64,000 nucleotides of DNA, taken from contig JAEMBT020000001.1 of assembly GCA_018873245.2 (NCBI GenBank), forward strand, positions 11,314,220-11,378,219, read 5' to 3'. This document shows, piece by piece, positions 61,271 through 64,000 of the stretch; position 1 is the first letter of the stretch; each line of letters opens with the position of its first letter. A program made the position numbers and the translations under genes. This stretch comes from Archegozetes longisetosus. Its lineage: Eukaryota; Arthropoda; Arachnida; Sarcoptiformes; Trhypochthoniidae. Under the pieces are notes generated by a model. The model did no database searches. It was not told where the DNA came from and worked only from the letters and a program-made list of their open reading frames with translations.

Positions 61271-62281
61271 ATGTCATTCTACAGAATTTGGAAGATAAAA
61301 GTGTCAGAGATTTTGTTGATGAGACTAATGTTGTTTTTGATTGTTATCCTTTCATTTATATGTTTGCTTACGTTTTACTTTCATATGAAGAAAGCTGTGT
61401 TTATTTCTTTTCACTCAAGTACTCATGAGCATTCAGGAAGATGCTTGCCTTTGACTGGAACAAGATCTGGCCTATTCAACGATACGTATGTTCTAAACAG
61501 CGATCTCTGTAAGGGAGGCAAAACTAAACTCTTGATTTTAGTATTTTCTGCTCCACAAAACTTTATTTCAAGAGAAGTCATCAGAAACACTTGGGGATCG
61601 ACTAAAAATGACTCGATTTCCATTGGATTTCTATTGGGTAGAGTTAATTCTTCTTCATTACAACAGGAAATAAAGGAAGAGTTTGAAGCCAATTGTGATA
61701 TTATTCAAGACGATTGGTTTCTGGATAATTATCGCACCTTAACGGCAAAAGCAATCTCTATGTTAAGGTGGGCCAACTTCTACTGCAAGGAAGCGGAAGG
61801 AGTCCTTAGAGGAGCAGATGACATATGGCTAAACCAGGAAAAAGCTTTAGAGTTACTCATATCTAATTATGGAAAAGAAGGAATATACGGAGTTGTTGTT
61901 AAAGGAGGCCCAACTGTGCGAGACCCAAATAGTAAATCTTACGTACCTTTCGATATCTATTACGGGACCCATTACCCCGATTATGTTCAGGGGCATGCGT
62001 TTCTTGTGATTCGAGGAAAGGAAAGGAACTTGTTCGAGCTCATGGTAAATGCGAGCAGATCTGCCTTTTTCGTTCAGTTGGAAGATGTAGATATTGGATT
62101 TATGGCTGAAGATATTAAAATTCAAAGATTCCACATTAAAGATTTTCATGAGGAGAAAGTTCTTCCCCTGGATAAAAGTATTTATGAGAAGCTTATTACT
62201 TCTCATTATATAACAGACGAAGAGAAGTACTTTTTATGGAGACGAATGAAGAATAAACAAAATAAGCCTTATAAGAAGTAG
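61271..62281 (+). CDS. Beta-1,3-galactosyltransferase-like protein (GT31)
   Basis: A single-exon frame of 336 residues from an ATG. Residues ~15-37 form a signal anchor (MRLMLFLIVILSFICLLTFY), giving a type II Golgi protein. The catalytic part has the family blocks KLLILVFSAP (85-94), REVIRNTWGS (101-110), FLLGRV (120-125), LTAKAISMLRW, VLRGADDIWLN (178-188), YPDYVQGHAFLV and LEDVDIGF (270-277). GT31 enzymes transfer galactose or N-acetylglucosamine to glycoprotein or glycolipid acceptors using UDP-sugars and Mn2+. The metal-binding motif usually reads DDD; here the first position is Ala (ADD), which may alter activity, though the last two acidic residues remain. Length is normal. The gene stands alone, with a hAT relic just upstream. 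Confidence 0.9.
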   Translation: MSFYRIWKIKVSEILLMRLMLFLIVILSFICLLTFYFHMKKAVFISFHSSTHEHSGRCLPLTGTRSGLFNDTYVLNSDLCKGGKTKLLILVFSAPQNFISREVIRNTWGSTKNDSISIGFLLGRVNSSSLQQEIKEEFEANCDIIQDDWFLDNYRTLTAKAISMLRWANFYCKEAEGVLRGADDIWLNQEKALELLISNYGKEGIYGVVVKGGPTVRDPNSKSYVPFDIYYGTHYPDYVQGHAFLVIRGKERNLFELMVNASRSAFFVQLEDVDIGFMAEDIKIQRFHIKDFHEEKVLPLDKSIYEKLITSHYITDEEKYFLWRRMKNKQNKPYKK

Positions 62282-62368
62282 CCGGAGAAGGAGCAGAAGA
62301 AAATTACTGGATTAAGAGGGATAGAGAAACTGAATTGAAGTTATTTTACGATATCCTTATAGGACGTT

Positions 62369-62374
62369 AATAAA
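62369..62374 (+). promoter_or_regulatory. Candidate poly(A) signal of the galactosyltransferase
   Basis: AATAAA lies 88 bases after the stop codon. The hexamer is frequent in such AT-rich DNA, so position is the only support. Confidence 0.4.
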
Positions 62375-64000
62375 CTGAACATTTCTGCTGATATTTGCTT
62401 TCGATTTTATCTAACTTAATTGTTTAGTACAGCCTGCAATTAATGTTGGAAAATTTCTATAAATTATTTTTCATGAGAAACTTTCTGGAAATATTTCTAA
62501 ATATGTTTCTATAGAATAGAAATTTTCCTCCTTCGAATATAGTGAAACTCAGATACATGAAATAAAATAAGATGTATTAATACACTTTTTTAAGCTTATA
62601 AGTACAAGATTGTTTTTAAATGTAGCGAATCTGAAACTTGAATCATTTTGCGAATTGGAAGGTTTATATATAAAAGCCAATATTTTTACTAAATAGTTAG
62701 TATTGTTTGAAAATCAGCTAATTTCTTAAAATAATTGTGGAGAATAACTAAAAATATTTAATATCAATGAATGAATGATTAATTTTTAAACGTTTAAATT
62801 TGTGTGACTATTCCAATAGGAGGTTCATGTCAAGCAAAGAGAAGCTCATGATTTTTTAAAAATAAGCTCACTAGAAGAAAATCACTCCATCTTTAATGTG
62901 AAGCTATCTTTCAAGAATCGTTGTGGAAACTTTCTGGAAGTTTTTTCAAGTAACTCTTAGAAACTTTCTTTTTACAACACTACATGCAACACAAGCCATT
63001 ACCCTGTTCAGCATATGTCACTCAGTATTTTAAAACGTATTTCCGAAATTTTTCATTAAAGTTTTAACTTCTAAGAGATAGATATTATAATTGAAGTTAT
63101 CTAAGCGCTAGCTATAAATAATAAACTATCACTAGCCACTCGAACAATATTTACATTCACTATTTCTATGACAATTACAAAAAATCCTTCTCTGAGTTAC
63201 GTTATATTTTCTTTATTAGACATCTTAAAAGTTTTTGACTTTTCTCACATGCATCAAGTCTGAAAAACTGTCGCATATATCTAGTAACAATTCTTGGTTA
63301 CCATATTAGAAATAATGAATTATTTTATTATCATTTTATTTCATTTACACTTTTTTATTTAGTATGATTATAGTTAGGTGTGCTTTAAGGCTAGCAAAAG
63401 TTACACTACCAGTGTGTTTATTTAGGACATATATTTAAAGAATATGAAGAATTCAAAGAATGAGCATTTTTAATATTGTTCACTGGGTTAACATTATTTT
63501 ATAAACTAATGCAGAAAAAATCAAAACTAAAGTCAATTAGAAGAACAAAAGCAAAACCCAAATAAAGTCAAATTTAAACAAAACTTGAAAGCGATTTCCC
63601 TGGAAACCGAAGCACGAATTTTCCAATGAAGGTTTCACAGAATGAACTAAATGTCATAAAAGGTATAAAATCACACAATTTAAACAAAAGTGTAAGTTAT
63701 GGAATACAAAAAATGTCTTCCCTCTATTAGGTTATTTATTATATTAAGCAAATCTCCTAAACAGTGGCATTATGCTTATCGTTGGAGGCATAATCACTTG
63801 AGTACAATCTTTAGTCTTGAAAAGCGAGTTTTAATTGTTTTAACGCTGTAAATTATGCTACTTTTCAGACTTGTTTACATTGATCTCATCAAAATCAGGG
63901 CTTTCTTGAGCGATATTTAAATGTTGAAATTACTTGTCAGTCAACGTAAGACAATCGTGCCTTACATGACGTTACCCTTTGCCAAAAACTTAGTTCTTGT
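62375..64000. other. 3' flank to the window end
   Basis: AT-rich; 62440-62985 holds GAAACTTTCT/AGAAACTTTCT-type repeats shared with 36310-36450 and 7560-8050. A 49-codon frame starts at 63699, about 35 bases after a TATAAAA at 63663-63669, but it has no recognisable product. Confidence 0.35.

Noticed and set aside
61423-62206. Two minus-strand frames of 89 and 117 codons
   Set aside because: Antisense shadows of the galactosyltransferase exon.
63699-63848. 49-codon frame behind a TATAAAA
   Set aside because: TATA-like strings are frequent here and the product is unrecognisable; kept only as a remark in the 3' flank.

Overview
This window is a stretch of an AT-rich animal nuclear genome, almost certainly arthropod. 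It has spliced genes with GT-AG introns, a CARD-type caspase, DEG/ENaC channels, an ionotropic-receptor-like gene, a family-31 galactosyltransferase, a serine protease homologue, and dense non-autonomous hAT and piggyBac elements. A mite or other chelicerate is my best guess from the gene content (inactivated serine protease, short DEG/ENaC genes), but that is inference. No rRNA, confident tRNA, CRISPR array or operon structure is visible.

Layout. 1-300 (-): first exon of a small cysteine-rich secreted protein. 1112-2247: a hAT element. 2965-3436: a piggyBac-type MITE. 8383-9592 (+): a four-exon, two-Ig-domain surface protein. 14932-16863 (+): an ionotropic-receptor-like gene with breaks. 18643-23102 (-): a three-exon gene for a glycine-rich 184-residue protein of unknown function, with a hAT element in each intron. 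25784-28086 and 31466-34839 (-): tandem DEG/ENaC genes; the second is intact and the first is decaying. 37365-39067 (-): a four-exon CARD-caspase with one frameshift just after the catalytic cysteine. 41502-41885 (+): a small PPxY-type protein. 45715-46466: a long foldback repeat. 46666-50442 (-): a three-exon serine protease homologue whose catalytic serine is alanine. 53164-57951 (-): a four-exon secreted protein with a glycoside-hydrolase-like barrel. 59421-60659: a hAT MITE interrupted by a 714-bp palindromic element. 61271-62281 (+): a beta-1,3-galactosyltransferase.

The genes do not form a pathway. They are ordinary single genes and one tandem pair, separated by long AT-rich DNA and TE debris. 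Splice junctions were placed by hand from GT/AG signals plus phase agreement and protein continuity; none is backed by transcripts. Several genes carry single-base frameshifts inside otherwise conserved reading frames. This looks either like residual assembly indels or like widespread recent pseudogenisation, and the sequence alone cannot decide which. I found no convincing new multi-gene system. The most interesting items are the inactive protease homologue, the glycoside-hydrolase-like gene, the decaying DEG/ENaC copy whose stop codon is shared with a MITE, and the nested and foldback elements.
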